The notes beneath the pieces are model-generated. The model made no database searches. It had not been told where the DNA came from and saw only the letters and a list, made by a program, of their open reading frames with translations. Made by a program: the position numbers and the translations under genes. A stretch of DNA of 64,000 nucleotides from Cavia porcellus (taxonomy: Eukaryota > Chordata > Mammalia > Rodentia > Caviidae): the NCBI RefSeq assembly GCF_034190915.1, contig NW_026947484.1:82283982-82347981 (forward strand). The letters run 5' to 3'. Below are positions 11,861 through 23,540 of the stretch, piece after piece (within the stretch, counting starts at the first letter, position 1; every line of letters starts with the position of its first letter).

Positions 11861-12030
11861 GAAATTGAGGCAACTAAGATGAAAACTGTGGCACTGATTT
11901 GGAATTAAAGGTATTAGTGCGAACTCATGGTTTTCAATTTATTTAGATATGTAAATAGAGAAATAAAATAGAATATAAAAAATTAAACTAAAAGAGAAAC
12001 ATGGGGAAAAAAAGAAAATCACCTGTGAGA

Positions 12031-12112
12031 CTGGGCTGTAGCTCAGCGGCAGAGCACTAGCCTACCACAATGAGGCCCTGGGTTCAATCCCCAGCACCAC
12101 ACACACCCACCA
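12031..12112 (+). repeat. ID-type SINE, older subfamily
   Basis: CTGGGCTGTAGCTCAGCGGCAGAGCACTAGCC..GAGGCCCTGGGTTCAATCCCCAGCACC, close to the classical rodent ID (BC1-like) consensus rather than the lineage-specific GCAAGCAGGCAG type. Confidence 0.85.
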
Positions 12113-13514
12113 AAGTCTGATCTCTAACGTCTATATTGCAACTAATTACTGGCTTTTACCAGTATTACACGTCAAGAAAGGTTTTAGTTCTGCTCAGACA
12201 GGATGCTTGACATATTCAACAAGGCATTAACATTTATTCCAAAGCAATCAGTCATCATCATCACTCTGGCTGTGACTTCCTTTAGGAATGTAAGGAGGGA
12301 GGTGGTAGGGATTTGCAGGAGACACTCACTCATGAGACTCTCTCAGCCTTGGTGCCAACATTTTACAGAACAGAAAGCCACAGAGGTGACATTCATGCTC
12401 TGCTATTAGTTACTGATGTTAACTGTTGAAAATTTGGAACAGTGGGGCCCACAAAACAAATTCTAGACCTGGTGTAATCTTTCTTCTAAGGGCCTAAATA
12501 CTTGTATTCTTTCGAGGCTATGCTGCCCATTTATTTTCACCTCACGTCACCGGAATTCGTTGGCTCCATCTCTATGGAAACCATTCCAAAGAGTGATAAT
12601 GTGAAGTCCCTCACCCACATGTGTACAGCCCTCCCTATCAGAGCGGGCCCAGGCCTTTGTCTGTCTTTCTTGTTCTCGGAAAGCTGATCTGAACCAGTGT
12701 TTAAAATGCACTCCAAAACAGAGGCTGAAAAAGCACAGAATGACACTGTCTCCCTCTTGAAATGCTGGCTGCTCCTAAAGTAAATTCCCACATCCACTCA
12801 CACAGGGACCGACATGGGCAGCAGCCTGGATGGCCACCGAGCGCAAAGCAGCGGGCCAGTGCCCAGACAGCCGGGCGGCTGCAGCCCTCAGAGGCTTCCC
12901 TTAGGAGCAACCGACCCTGGAGTTCACCAAACTCTTAAGAGCACCACAGTGAAAAGCAGCCTCCAGTGAAGCAGACGCTTTCTCATACCCACAGCCGAAA
13001 ACAATTTTGTTTTTGGTGATTCTGCTTTTCTATTTGCGTTTTAAAAAGCAGGGAGAACCCTGAACTGAGATGCTCTGCACAGGGCTGGTGATGCAGACAC
13101 GCCTATGCGAACAGATCTGACTCCTGCAGGAGACGTGGGCCACTGCTTCTGGGACAAAGCGGAGCCTCGCTCCCTAGCACATTTGCACTTAGAGAAAAGC
13201 AAACAAAAGACGCAAAGTACTGATCAAAACTGTAAGATACGGACCTGGGGGCTACACCTGGTATTTCCAAAGCTCCTGTTAAGGTAATCCTATGTCTGCC
13301 ACTGAGGAAAGCTGGCTCTTATGAACATCAGTGAGAACAATCCTGGTCTGTGCCTTGTTTCCAATACCTCTGGGCTCTGGGCAGGGACAAGTGTTCACTC
13401 TGTTGTCATACCACACTGATCACACCAGAAATTCAACTCACTCATGATGCAAAAACCACTACCACTCATCACCACCTCTTCTCCCTGGGAAAGAGTAAAT
13501 ACCTCTCCCCTCAA
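12113..13514. other. Intron 3 sequence, no feature recognised
   Basis: A locally GC-richer patch lies at 12.78-12.92 kb. Open frames on both strands show no family resemblance. Confidence 0.5.
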
Positions 13515-13517
13515 ATA

Positions 13518-13645
13518 AGTGTGTGTGGTGGCACACACCTGTGATTCCAGCACTTGAGAGGCTGCTGCAGGAGAGTCGATGCGAGTTTGAGGGCAGCCTA
13601 AGCTACATAGTGAGAAAAACCCAGAAAGGAAAAAAAAAATCAAAT
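13518..13645 (+). repeat. B1-type SINE
   Basis: GTGTGTGGTGGCACACACCTGTGATTCCAGCACTTGAGAGGCTG..GCAGCCTAAGCTACATAGTGAG. Confidence 0.8.
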
Positions 13646-13865
13646 ATATGAAACACACACAAACAAATCAGACCTTTTCCCTTTGAGACCAAGGCATCAT
13701 TTGAAATAAGGTTCCCAAGATTTCAATTCAAATATATTGTGACAAGTAATGGAGGAAAAAAGGTCCGCAACTTTCCCTCTGCAGCTAAACATGATTTCCC
13801 AGCAGATGGTCGCTGTGGGATAACGGCTGGGGATGTCATGGGATGTCCCAAGCTGCTTTCTTTCT

Positions 13866-13983
13866 TTTTTCCTGAGATAAGTTCTCACTACATAATTCAG
13901 ATAAGACTTGAACTATGTTGATGGTTCCTGACTCAGCTACCCCAGTACTGAAAATACACGCATGCAGCACCACACATAGCCAA
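13866..13983 (-). repeat. B1-type SINE, antisense, old
   Basis: TGAGATAAGTTCTCACTACATAATTCAG..CACGCATGCAGCACCACACATAGCC. Confidence 0.65.
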
Positions 13984-14019
13984 AAGTGTTTTGGTTAGTG
14001 CTGGGATTTTTTTTTTTTT

Positions 14020-14139
14020 AAAATGTTTTGAGACATGATCTGGCTCTGTAGTCCAGGCTGGCTTTCAACTGGAGTGATCCGCCTGCCTCAGTCTCCAAAG
14101 TACTAGGATTACAGGCCTGCACCACCATACCCAGCATTC
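14020..14139 (-). repeat. B1-type SINE, antisense
   Basis: TTTTGAGACATGATCTGGCTCTGTAGTCCAGGCTGGC..CTAGGATTACAGGCCTGCACCACCATACCCAGC. Confidence 0.85.
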
Positions 14140-14744
14140 TGGTTCTTTATGACATATGCCACCACCAAAATGGGAAACAGCCAATAATACAGAAGTTGCC
14201 TAGGAGATTTTCCTCATGTTTTCAGTTGTGTCCGTCAGTGAGAGACACAGGGGACAAGAACACTGACACATACAAAAGGACAAATACACACACTCTGGCG
14301 GAGCAGAGATGACTTACCTGACCAGTGAGGTAAGACGGGAACAAGCAGCCCAGCACAGTGGGCTGCAGCCCTTCTCTTACCTTTAGAGCAGGGCCTATCT
14401 CCTGCACACGTGTGCTCTTTCTAAGAAGGTGCTTATAACAGAGATGATGCTTTATGATTCCCATGATCTGACACTATGTCTCTTCATTTTCAGGTGGGCA
14501 TGGCCCCAAGGATATGGGGAGAGTGGAGGGATGTAAGTATCCACCACCTTAAAATCCTCTCAGGTAGACAGCAGGCTGAGGTACCCAGCTTAAATCTCAG
14601 GGTCCCCAAAGAAGACAAAGCCTGAAACCTACCCAGCCACAGGTTTGACATCCTCCTCAAAGCACTGAAATGAAGTTGGAAAGAAGAGATCACCAGCCTC
14701 TATGAGGAAGAGTACAAGACTGGAGGGAATTGACAGAATTGGAT
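14140..14744. other. Intron 3 sequence, no feature recognised
   Basis: No repeat or gene signature that I can name. Confidence 0.45.
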
Positions 14745-15110
14745 TCCTGGTTAAGGAACCATATGACAGAATTTTGGCATGGCTGAAAAGATAAGAACTA
14801 TGAAATATAAATGACCTTTATTTTAACAATGTGGAGAGAGACCCCCTGACCCTCCAGGGTCTAGCATTGTCTCCAGGGGCTGGCATTCTCTCCATCGGAA
14901 CTGTGGAGTGGGGGTATACATGTAGCTTAGGTTTGGGGTGGTGCCTAAGGGGCATTACTGATGCACAGGTAGCCCACTGGTATTCATTTCGTACCACAGG
15001 TAAATTTCTAAGGGTGGGGAAAATAGAGCCCCTTGGTTCCGCCTCCAAGCTTTTCACCAGCTATAGTGTCCCAAATGGGGCAAAATCCTTTCAGGAATAA
15101 AACTGGAATA
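14745..15110 (-). mobile_element. Solo LTR, family B (endogenous retrovirus), copy 1
   Basis: On the minus strand this shares a block with 15885-16170 and 16640-16965: AATTTACCTGTG, GTGGGCTACCTGTGCATCAG, TGCCCCTTAGG, CACCCCAAACC, a TATA-like GTATACCCCCAC, a TCTCTCTCCACATT segment and AATAAAGGTC as polyadenylation signal. No internal retroviral sequence adjoins it. Same orientation as GLDC, 143 bp downstream of exon 3. Confidence 0.7.
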
Positions 15111-15252
15111 AGCTTTTATTTCCAACACCTGAGCAAGAAATTGCCAAAGTAGAAAAACCAGGAAGGTTCCCAGAGCGCAGACAACAGTGGGGCCAGGCAC
15201 CAGTGTGTGGGATCCCAGACACCTTGGCAGGTGGCAGAGGGAGATACGTTAC

Positions 15253-15388
15253 CATCCTGAGTTCTCCAGCAAGTTCCGCAGAATGGCTTGCGGCACTGAG
15301 CAGTTGTAATAGCCCATGCCAATGTACGACCTCCAGATCTGGTTTTTGCTTGAAATGGCATGCAGAGTCGCAAGGATTTCATTTTCAC
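15253..15388 (-). CDS. GLDC: GLDC exon 3
   Basis: This 136-nt exon follows a CTTTCACAG acceptor. Its first two bases complete the Cys codon begun in exon 2. It reads [20 protein letters not shown], then [20 protein letters not shown], then ENSG, and ends with TG of a split Trp codon before a GTAACG donor. The donor keeps the essential GT but has a weak +3 to +6. The [12 protein letters not shown] motif is a hallmark of eukaryotic P-protein, near the substrate-binding region. Solo LTRs lie close on both sides (14.7-15.1 kb and 15.9-17.0 kb). Confidence 0.96.
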
Positions 15389-15884
15389 CTGTGAAAGAGA
15401 AATGTTCCAGAGGAAATGTCTCAGAAAGGAGCTCGAATTGCAGCTTAAAACCTTCATTTTTGTTTTAATATTAAGAGGAAACTGTTATAGCTTCCAAAAA
15501 TGTAACCATCCATCCAATCAACACCAAGTGCTACGTGTGGAAACCTGGGAGGAAAAGTCCTGAATAGCACTCAGTTTCACTTCAAGGTTGGCCCTGTGAT
15601 TTTCTGTCTCACCATGTTTGGCCTCAAACCATCTACTGATCCACCTGTGTTGGCCTTCTGAGCACTGGAATTCAGATCTGTGCCATGGCGCTGGTCATGC
15701 AAACTCACTTTTTGTAGCCCTTTGTTGTCCAGACTTGCCCAGTTTTGACACTGGAATGAAGATTATGGCCTCTTTCCAGGTCTCTTGTTCCCTTTTCATT
15801 TGTTATACTTACTGTAAATAAAAATGCTATCTTGCTGTCAGTAAAATATAATGTTTCCCTTTAAAATTGCTTTATACTATCTGG

Positions 15885-16172
15885 AAGCAGGCAAGGTTAC
15901 AGTTTATAAAAAACAAGAGGCTCAATCTTGAGGTCATCTTCCCTGCCCCTAAGCAATTTACCTGTGTGGAAAATGTATTCCAATGGGCTACCTGTGCATC
16001 AGTAATGCCCCTTAGGCTCCACCCCAAACCTAAGCTCCATGTATGCTCCCACATCTCATGTCGGGCAGAGAGAATGCCAGACCCCGGAGGTGATGGAGTC
16101 TCTCTCTACATTCTTAAAATAAAGGCCACTTTTATTTCATATTTCTGATCTTTTTGGCCACGCTGAAAATTC
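15885..16172 (+). mobile_element. Solo LTR, family B, copy 2
   Basis: Carries AATTTACCTGTG, ATGGGCTACCTGTGCATCAGTAATGCCCCTTAGG, CACCCCAAACCTAAGC and AAAATAAAGGCC. The TATA region is altered (GTATGCTCCCAC). Antisense to GLDC, about 500 bp upstream of exon 3. Confidence 0.7.
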
Positions 16173-16273
16173 TATCACTTAAGACATTTTCTCTCTGTGT
16201 CACCAAAAGGGCTACTTAAGAAAAACTTACTACTCAACAAGGAAAGTATCAGTTGTAATAAAACTGTAATAAA

Positions 16274-16275
16274 AG

Positions 16276-16304
<29 letters not shown>
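16274..16304. repeat. (CA)n microsatellite
   Basis: About 15 uninterrupted AC units. Confidence 0.95.
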
Positions 16305-16307
<3 letters not shown>

Positions 16308-16639
16308 AAAAAATAAAAGACACACATACACTACTGTCAACCATCATTCTCATTAAAGCTCTTGGTTAAATAAGAATTGCAAAGTCCTCAGGGGCAAGGC
16401 TTAGACTCCCCGAACCCCACAATGGGTGCACGGTGGTGAAGGCTCAAAGCAATGAGACAAGCGGCATGACCCTTAGGGGCTACAGGAGTGAAATCCTTGG
16501 CAGAGCTCGTAACTCTGCTACGTGGCAGCCAACTGACACTAGGCAGCCGGTATTTAATCAGTACAAGCAAGGAGTTGAGGGGTCAATGGAGGAAACCTGA
16601 ACTGGGTCTTGAAAGGGTTTTGGCCCAGACAGGACTCTG

Positions 16640-16965
16640 TAGCCCGGAAAGCCTCAACCGGAACCAGGAAGCCCCTATCTGCCCCGCCCCTAGGAATTTA
16701 CCTGTGACTCCACCCTCCCGGCCCCTGGGAATTTACTTATGGCGCCAAACCTAGGACCAATGGGTTACCCATGCATCCCTGATGCCCCCTTAGGTTCCAC
16801 CCCAAACCGAGGATACTTATATACCCCCACGCCAAGTGTCCACCAGAGAGATGGGCAGACTCCAGCGGTTGGGGGGTGCCGGTTATCTCTCTCCATGTTC
16901 TCAGAATAAAGGCCTCTTTTATTTTATACTTCTCATCTTTTGGAAATAATCCTATCAGATCTTGG
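16640..16965 (+). mobile_element. Solo LTR, family B, copy 3
   Basis: GGAATTTACCTGTGACTCC, CAATGGGTTACCCATGCATC, CCCCTTAGGTTCCACCCCAAACC, TATA-like ACTTATATACCCCC, TCTCTCTCCATGTTC and GAATAAAGGCC. The best-preserved promoter and poly(A) of the three family B copies. No coding region adjoins it. Confidence 0.7.
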
Positions 16966-17654
16966 GAGAGGTTCAAGGACCCCACAGAGCAACAGGTGCT
17001 AATTAAGGAAAATGATCCAAAAAGGTCTCTAGGTGGCCTCAGCTGTGGCCTATCCTGCCCCCTGAGGCGTCTCCTCATTCTCAGTTCAATCATGCCCGGG
17101 TCACGCCACAGCCCTGCGCATGTATTCAGCTTCAACACTCTCCAACACACGACTTTTGGGTCATTGATATAAAAATAACAGAATAATAGCAAAAAAAAAA
17201 AATCCAACATTTATTGAGCATGAATTCTGCTAGGAATTACACCAAAAGCTTTTTGTGCAGCCTGGGGAACTGTGGTTTGAAGAGGATCATTGGCTTAAGG
17301 TCAAATGGACTAAAATTAAAGGGCTACTAATCAAGTTTCTCTAACTCCAGATTCCACAACTTAATGTACAGACTGAGGCCTGACACCAGTTGTAGGTATA
17401 GCACTTACATGGACAGGTACTTTTAGATATAATAATACTATATGGTTTTTTCCTTTGCTCCTCTGCATAAAGACAAATGTGCTACTAAAATTTAACTGTT
17501 TAGACAAAAGTCTGAGTCTTCTGTGAACTCAGTCACTTAACTCTTAGAATTGACTGATTTTATTGTTGCTATTCCAGACAAAAATCTAGGCACAGTAAAA
17601 TCTAAGTCAGCCTTATAATCTTAGCTACTTGGAAGGCCGATACAGAATTATCAA

Positions 17655-18245
17655 AAGTTTGAGGCTGGGCCCTTGATGGAGCCAGTGTAGAAGACCAGAT
17701 ATCTTGTAATACACACCCAAGGGGCCAGACCTCAAGACAAAAGGCAAACTGAATACAGCCATACCCTAAATATAAACATCAGGGGCTGATTTTCTAAATA
17801 GGTGTGCATAACCTTGAGGAAGCCAGGAACGGAGGTTCCTGGATCCCCCACAGGAAATCACTGCTCTGTCAGAATGCTCACTGCTGCATGACCTGCTTCC
17901 CCATTTGTCTCAGATTTAATCAATTTTACCTGCATAATTAATCTTATTAGTTGACCACAGTTCCATCCCACCTCATGTCTACCTGCCTTGAGTTTCCATT
18001 TTTCTGCACCTTAGACCTGTCTTACCTCATGATTTTGCTCTATGAAAGTTCCTAGAAAAGACAAGAGTCTTTGGCAACCCACTCAGGATCCTTTCTGTGT
18101 CTTCTCTCAAGTGGAAGCTTTTTTCTCTCAATAAACACATTCTTTTCTTATCCTCTGTTATTCCTAAAATTCATTCTGCGATTTTAGAGAACATGAACTC
18201 CTACCAGACATCTATTGGGTTGGCAATTTCATTCCCCTAAATAAT
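17655..18245 (+). mobile_element. Solo LTR, family A (endogenous retrovirus), copy 1
   Basis: Shares with 22916-23540 the landmarks CTCAAGACAAAAGGCAAA, CTGAGGAAGCCAGGA-like, TTAATCTTATTAGTTGACCA, TTTGCTCTATGAAAGT (TATA region), CAATAAACACATTCT (poly(A) signal) and TCCTAAAATTCATTCT. Ends near CATTCCCCTA. No primer-binding site or internal region follows, so it is solo. Confidence 0.75.
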
Positions 18246-18904
18246 GATCTAAGTATTCTTTCTGCCCATTTCATCCTCTACCCCAGCTTCATTCACACAC
18301 GCCCAACCCATTTCACATATTTTCACAGGAGACCAATTTCAAAGCCAGGGGTCACTTTTGCCACAGTGGATTAAGGAAGGAGAAGACAGTCATGGACGTG
18401 TCCGTCAGTTCTAGGAAAAGATAAAATTCAACTGCCCTATGGAAATCCACCTTGTCTTCTGCTGCTAAAAGAAATAAGTAATGCTCAATAAACCAGCTCC
18501 TGAGAGGAAAGCCAAGGGCAGCATGGGTAGAACAACCACACAGGATATTCAATGACTCCCAAATAATCTTAGGGGCAGAACAATTCAGAAGCCCAGCAGG
18601 AGGGGCTTTAATTAGCAGGCCTTGGCAGGGAAGGCCAGCTGCAATTAAGATCCTGAGCAGGAGGGACAGGTCCTGCTCCACATTATGTATGCCCTTGGGA
18701 CACTCTCAAATGAAAAGATTTGTCTGTCAATCAAGAGTTGCCCTTGGAAGTCATGGAACATTTTCAGACAGAAGAATAATACGATTCTGTACCCCAGGAA
18801 GATCATTCTGTAGATGGTGTGGGAAAGGGTGCAGAGGAAGACCCTGGACATAGGGAGATATGGTCAGATGCCCACACAGCAGTCCAAGAGGCAGGCAGAT
18901 AAAC
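18246..18904. other. Intron 2 sequence, no feature recognised
   Basis: Open frames on the minus strand here lack family resemblance. Confidence 0.45.
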
Positions 18905-19130
18905 ACAGTGTAGATAATTTAATGGTGCCCCTCCCCCAGTGATACACTGAAACCCCAATCCTTGGTACTGGAATTGTAACCTTATTTGGAAACTGAGTCT
19001 TTACTGATACAACTGAGTTAAACTGAGGTCATCCTGAGTTAGGGCCATCCATGACAGAAGCAGAATCTAGACTGATACATCTGTAAGTCAAGGATTGCCA
19101 GCAACAGGCAGAAGCTAGGACAGAGGCATG
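18905..19130 (+). mobile_element. Ancient MaLR-type LTR fragment
   Basis: CACTGAAACCCCAATCCTTGG, TGTAACCTTATTTGGAAACTGAGTCTTTACTG and CTGAGGTCATCCTGAGTTAGGGCC match the widely shared mammalian MLT1/MST-like LTR pattern. Strongly diverged, so old. Confidence 0.5.
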
Positions 19131-19159
19131 GATCAGATTCTCCTTCAGAACTTCAGCAA

Positions 19160-19288
19160 GGAAGGCAGGTGTGGAGCACTTGGGAGGCTGAGGCAGGAGC
19201 ACTGCCAGAGTTCAAAGCTAACGTGGCTATATGTAGTCCAAGGCCAGTGTAAACTATATAGTGAAATCCCATCTCAATAAAAGACTCC
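19160..19288 (+). repeat. B1-type SINE
   Basis: AAGGCAGGTGTGGAGCACTTGGGAGGCTGAGGCAGGAGCA..TATAGTGAAATCCCATCTCAATAAA. The 5' part is internally shortened. Confidence 0.75.
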
Positions 19289-19529
19289 CCAGTGGAGCTA
19301 ACCCTGACACACATTTATTTTGGACCTTGTCTAGGACTGTGACAGAATAAATTTCCCAAACATTCCATTTGCAGCACTTTGTTATGGTAACTCTATCAAA
19401 TCACTAAGGTCAGTTGTAACAACCATTCCCAGAGAGGCCGTGCTAACCTCTGGGCCCTTCTGGTCAGGCTCAACTCCAGAACCTTTCCAGACAAGCTTTT
19501 CTACACATTGTTAAGATTCTACTACTCTC

Positions 19530-20112
19530 GGGTGTGGCAGTATTACAGGCAGCAAAATTAGACAGAAATTGATAGCTACACAGGGCTAGACCCCAGAGGG
19601 AATCAATGCAAAAAAGTTGAGAAACAATTAAAATCACAATAGTCAGACTTGCACACTTCCCTGAGGGATGAGTGGAAACTTAAAACTGTATTGTAATTGC
19701 AGTTACCCAGTCCTTTAAACCCAGATAGACAAAAGTCACCCAGGAGGAGGAGCAGAGCTTTTGGACCCATCCCTTTTCAAAAATGCCTTTGTTCTTTCCT
19801 GGTACCCTTGCTATGTGACTGCTTCCCTAGGAAATCACTAGTAAATAAACAGCTACACTTGTAACCTTATTAGTTGATTATAATTTGGCCCACATTTGTA
19901 CCTACTTATACTTTGTAAATTTGGTCGACAAAATATTTCTGGAAAAATGACTGTGGCAGCCTACTTTTGGGTCCCCTCCTGTCTCTCAGGAGCTACCAGG
20001 AAAATCTTTCCTACTCTTAACCTCTACCACCATGTTTCTTAAAATTCATTCAATTTTGAGGGACATGATCTTGTACATATCTGACATGTAGTAGGTTGGG
20101 AATTATATTTTC
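19530..20112 (+). mobile_element. Solo LTR, family A, copy 2 (diverged)
   Basis: Starts near TGTGGCAGTATTACAGGCAG and carries GGGCTAGACCCCA, CTTATTAGTTGATTATAATTTGG, CTTAACCTCTACCACCATGTTTCTTAAAATTCATTC and GACATGTAGTAGGTTGGG, parallel to copies 1 and 3 but more diverged. A B1 abuts its 3' end. Confidence 0.6.
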
Positions 20113-20288
20113 TCCTCTATCAGTGCCTGTAATTCCAGCTCGTGGGAGGCTGAGGTGGGATATTGAAGTTAGCATCTGTCCAATGAAACAACTTCCTAAG
20201 ACCCTCTCTCAAAATTTAAAAAGAGTTGGGATGTCTCCGTATGCAGGCCCTGGGTTCAATCTCTGGTACCACCAAAACACAAAATAAA
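20113..20288 (+). repeat. B1-ID heterodimeric SINE
   Basis: A B1 part (AGTGCCTGTAATTCCAGCTCGTGGGAGGCTGAGG..AAGACCCTCTCTCAAAATTTAAAAAG) runs directly into an ID part (TGGGATGTCTCCGT..GGCCCTGGGTTCAATCTCTGGTACC). Confidence 0.7.
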
Positions 20289-20333
20289 GCACATGTACAC
20301 AAACAACTGGTCAGCCCAGACAATATATCCATC

Positions 20334-20425
20334 CTTTTCTTCTTTCCTTCCTTCTTTCCTTTTTCCTCCTTTCCTGATTGCTTTTCTTCCTACCTCCCTA
20401 CCTCCTTTTCAGTTTTAGTTTTAGT
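20334..20425. repeat. CT-rich simple repeat
   Basis: TTCTTCTTTCCTTCC-type pyrimidine run followed by TACCTCCC units. Confidence 0.8.
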
Positions 20426-20859
20426 TAAAAGGAAAGCCTTTTTGAAAATCCCTCTTACCCACTGACCCAAGAAAATCAGTGTTACATACTGGAATGTATT
20501 GAAAGTCAGTGCAGGAAAACGCGGTGATATTCACAGTGATTTCCTGACAGCTCCTCAGTGTGACTCAGCCAGATGTCAGAGCCAATTATCCAGCCCAGAG
20601 ATCTGCCCTGGACATTGCTTGCTCATTCTCACAGCCCAGTGTGGAGGAGGCAGTGCAGATTCACAGGCCTGTGATTCCACGACTGATACCCAACTCAGTG
20701 GCTGATTAACTGCTTCATGCTTGGGGAGAAATAATGTGGTGGTGGTGCACATGCTGGGGCACAATTATAATGTAAAAACATTTACAAAGTAACAAACAGA
20801 TAAGAATTTCATGGTACAAATTAGAGGTCTCTGAGCAAGTTCCTGCTCCTGAATTCAGT

Positions 20860-21270
20860 TGACCTTGACAGTGTCTAAAGCCCAGCTGCGTACCTCTGAT
20901 CAGAGTATTGTCTATACCTTAAGGCACCTTGGGCTAGTCAAGGACACAGTTAACTATGCTCACTACTTAAGGGCCCCCTCCCCTTGTTCCCACAGTGTTT
21001 CAATATTATAATAAACAATTCCTTTGTCTCAACAAATCTGTTGAAGACCAGCCTGCCTGTCAGTGACTCGATGCATGTAACCAATTATGTAAGATTTTGT
21101 CACTTGCTTGGTACCTCCCACTTCTGAATTCTACATAAACTAAGCCCTCTGTAAACTCAGTGCTATCGCCTTGGAGGAATTATCTCATAACCTTCCCCGG
21201 CTGGCGTAAAGATTAAAGTGAAGATTCAACAGTCCGCTGCCTTCTGGTCTCCTCATGGCAGAATCTTCCT
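20860..21270 (+). mobile_element. Probable solo LTR, family C
   Basis: Carries ATAATAAACAATTCC, then AACCAATTATG (CCAAT box), TACATAAACTAAGCCC (weak TATA) and GATTAAAGTGAAGATTCAAC near its 3' end. This layout resembles a gammaretrovirus-like LTR. Only one copy lies in the window, so the call rests on promoter and poly(A) layout alone. Confidence 0.4.
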
Positions 21271-21677
21271 TTCAGTTTGGTTTCTCTTGGGAATTTTCCC
21301 ACAATAGACATAACCACAAAAAGTTATGGCAGATGCTAGAAAGACTTAGATCAGCAGTTTTCAGTTAGTAAGGCTGGCAACAAGATTCTTTCAATGTAGG
21401 AGTCTCCTTCCCTACCCCGTAAGAACACACCGAACTACAAGACAAAAAATGGGCTACTGCGCAAAGGGCCACAATTATGGGCCCTCATTAGGTCAAGTTA
21501 CCTGAAAACTGCACTTCAAGGACTCTGGATCCAGAGCAGGTGTTGGGGTGACAGGTGCTCCGGACCTCAGTGCTAAAATCCGAGAGGAACCCTGAACTAA
21601 AATAAAACCCAAGATCTCTTTTCTCTGGGAATGTAAGATACTACCCCTTCTGGTGCCTTCAAAAACCTACTGCCCTT
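21271..21677. other. Intron 2 sequence, no feature recognised
   Basis: Could be remains of retroviral sequence next to LTR C, but no recognisable protein motif survives. Confidence 0.4.
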
Positions 21678-21795
21678 AGCCAGACATGCCGGTGCATCCT
21701 AGAATTTTGAAGGTTGAAGCCGAAAAACCAAGAGTTTGAGGCCAGCCTGGTCCAAATAGTTAGAGCCTGCCCCAAAAAAAGAAAAAAACAAAACA
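21678..21795 (+). repeat. B1-type SINE
   Basis: TAGCCAGACATGCCGGTGCATCC..GTTTGAGGCCAGCCTGGTCC..AGAGCCTGCCCCAAAAAAAG. Confidence 0.75.
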
Positions 21796-22757
21796 AAAAC
21801 CAACTGAACACATTTAGTGCCCTTCCCAAGAAGTGCTTGACTGTGTTGTTTTGATTTTTGCTTGCAGAACTTTAGAAGTTCTGCCTTCACTGTGGTTTTA
21901 CATCCTACTTCCATGGTGGTAGCCCACGCTACTTATGCTAATTCCCGCTGATACGGAAAAAAAGTTTGTATTATGGACAAGTAAAGGAGCCCAAACCCCT
22001 CCTAGGGAGGAATGGGATGGGTGGACAGGTCTCTCAAGGGAAAGGGGATGGTTAGGATCCCTGGAAGGGGGCCACCAGCCTATCCGTTGCACCCACAAAC
22101 CCAGACTTTTAAGCTTGGTCAAGAGGCTAAATTGAATGACTCTTACCAAGAACACATAACTGCCCTCTTTGTTCACTTGATAGATGGACACAGGAGCAAA
22201 GGGCCCCTGACACTCAGAAGGGGGCAGAAAGCCAGATATACAGAAGTCCATGAATTGCCTATAAGATTTTCCAGCTTGGTGGGATAGGGCAGAGACACTC
22301 TAGGACCAAGAAGCCCTGTTTCATGCTTGACTGTTTCTGTTAGGATTTCTTTCAGTAATTAAAAGCTTTTCAATTATCTGCCTTAAAAATCCAAACTGTG
22401 GCAGGTGAATTAATAAGAATCTCAGAAAGGGACCCTAAGCACAGCCAAACCCTTGAGGACAGGGAAGTGGCCACTTGAGCCCAGTACTGCCCTTCTGCTC
22501 CTACGAGCTTCTTACTTTCTAGCTCTCCAAGCTAGAAACTCTTGTGTCTCAAGATTGATCATCTTTAGGTTTCTAAGACTTTATAATTAATTACTTTTTT
22601 CTACTTATGCCAATTGGCCTTTAAAATCTTAGGTGTGTCATTCAGGTGTGAAAAGTACCAATGGTACCACTACCAATGCTGATATTTCTAGAGACCTCAG
22701 ATTCCTCAACTAGACTGGTGGAGTTGAATTTTCTTTGTACCAGAAAACTCATTCTTG
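21796..22757. other. Intron 2 sequence, no feature recognised
   Basis: Short open frames on both strands at 21.9-22.3 kb show no recognisable domain. Confidence 0.45.
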
Positions 22758-22863
22758 AGGCTGGGATGTAGTTTAGTGATAAAATACTTGGCCAGCAGGC
22801 ATGAGTCCCCGAGTTCAATCTCCAGTCATACACATCCACAGAGAGGAAAAAGAAAAAGGAAAA
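22758..22863 (+). repeat. ID-type SINE, old
   Basis: GAGGCTGGGATGTAGTTTAGTGATAAAATACTTGG..CGAGTTCAATCTCCAGTC, then an A/G-rich tail. Confidence 0.75.
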
Positions 22864-22915
22864 GCCAAGACAAGCCATTTCTTCACATTATCCAGCAGAA
22901 GAGTCCAGAAGGGAT

Positions 22916-23540
22916 TGTTATAGGTAGCTGAGATAGTTAGAAATATTATAGGCAGTCAGACAGGGCTGGGCCCCAAAGGAGCCAGAGCAGAAGTTTAGAT
23001 ACCTTACAGCCTTGGAAGAGACTGCTGCTGTGGACCAAATCTCAAGACAAAAGGCAAAAAGCAAATACAACCACATCCTAATGATCTACAGTCCAAATAG
23101 TTCTCTATCACCCTGAGGAAGCCAGGAGTCAGCATCCTACCCCTCTACAGGAAGACTCACAGCTGTTAAGTATGCCCCCTTGCCACATGACTTGCTCCCC
23201 CATTTGCTCCTAATTTAATTAATCAATTTTACCTGAGCAATTAATCTTATTGGTTGACCACAGTTCTGTCCTGCCTTATGTCTACCCACTTTGCAAATTC
23301 CCATTTTTTCCCCCATCTTTGACCCATCTATTTTGCTCTATAAAAGTCTCTGGAAAAAGACAGAATCCTTGGCAACCCGCTTGGGACCCCTTTTATCTCT
23401 CTCCAGACAGAAGCTTTCTTTCTCTCAATAAATACATTCTGTTCTTAACCTCTATCGTTCCTAAAATTCATTCTTTGATTTTAGAGAACACGAACTGGTA
23501 CTGGACATAGTAGGTTAGGAGTTTCATTCCCCTATGTCAG
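22916..23540 (+). mobile_element. Solo LTR, family A, copy 3
   Basis: Begins near TGTTATAGGTAGCTGAG. Carries CTCAAGACAAAAGGCAAA, CCTGAGGAAGCCAGGAGTC, ATCTTATTGGTTGACCACAG, a good TATA box (CTCTATAAAAGTC), CAATAAATACATTCTG and a 3' end CATTCCCCTA. The best-preserved promoter layout of family A. Antisense to GLDC, in intron 2. Confidence 0.8.
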
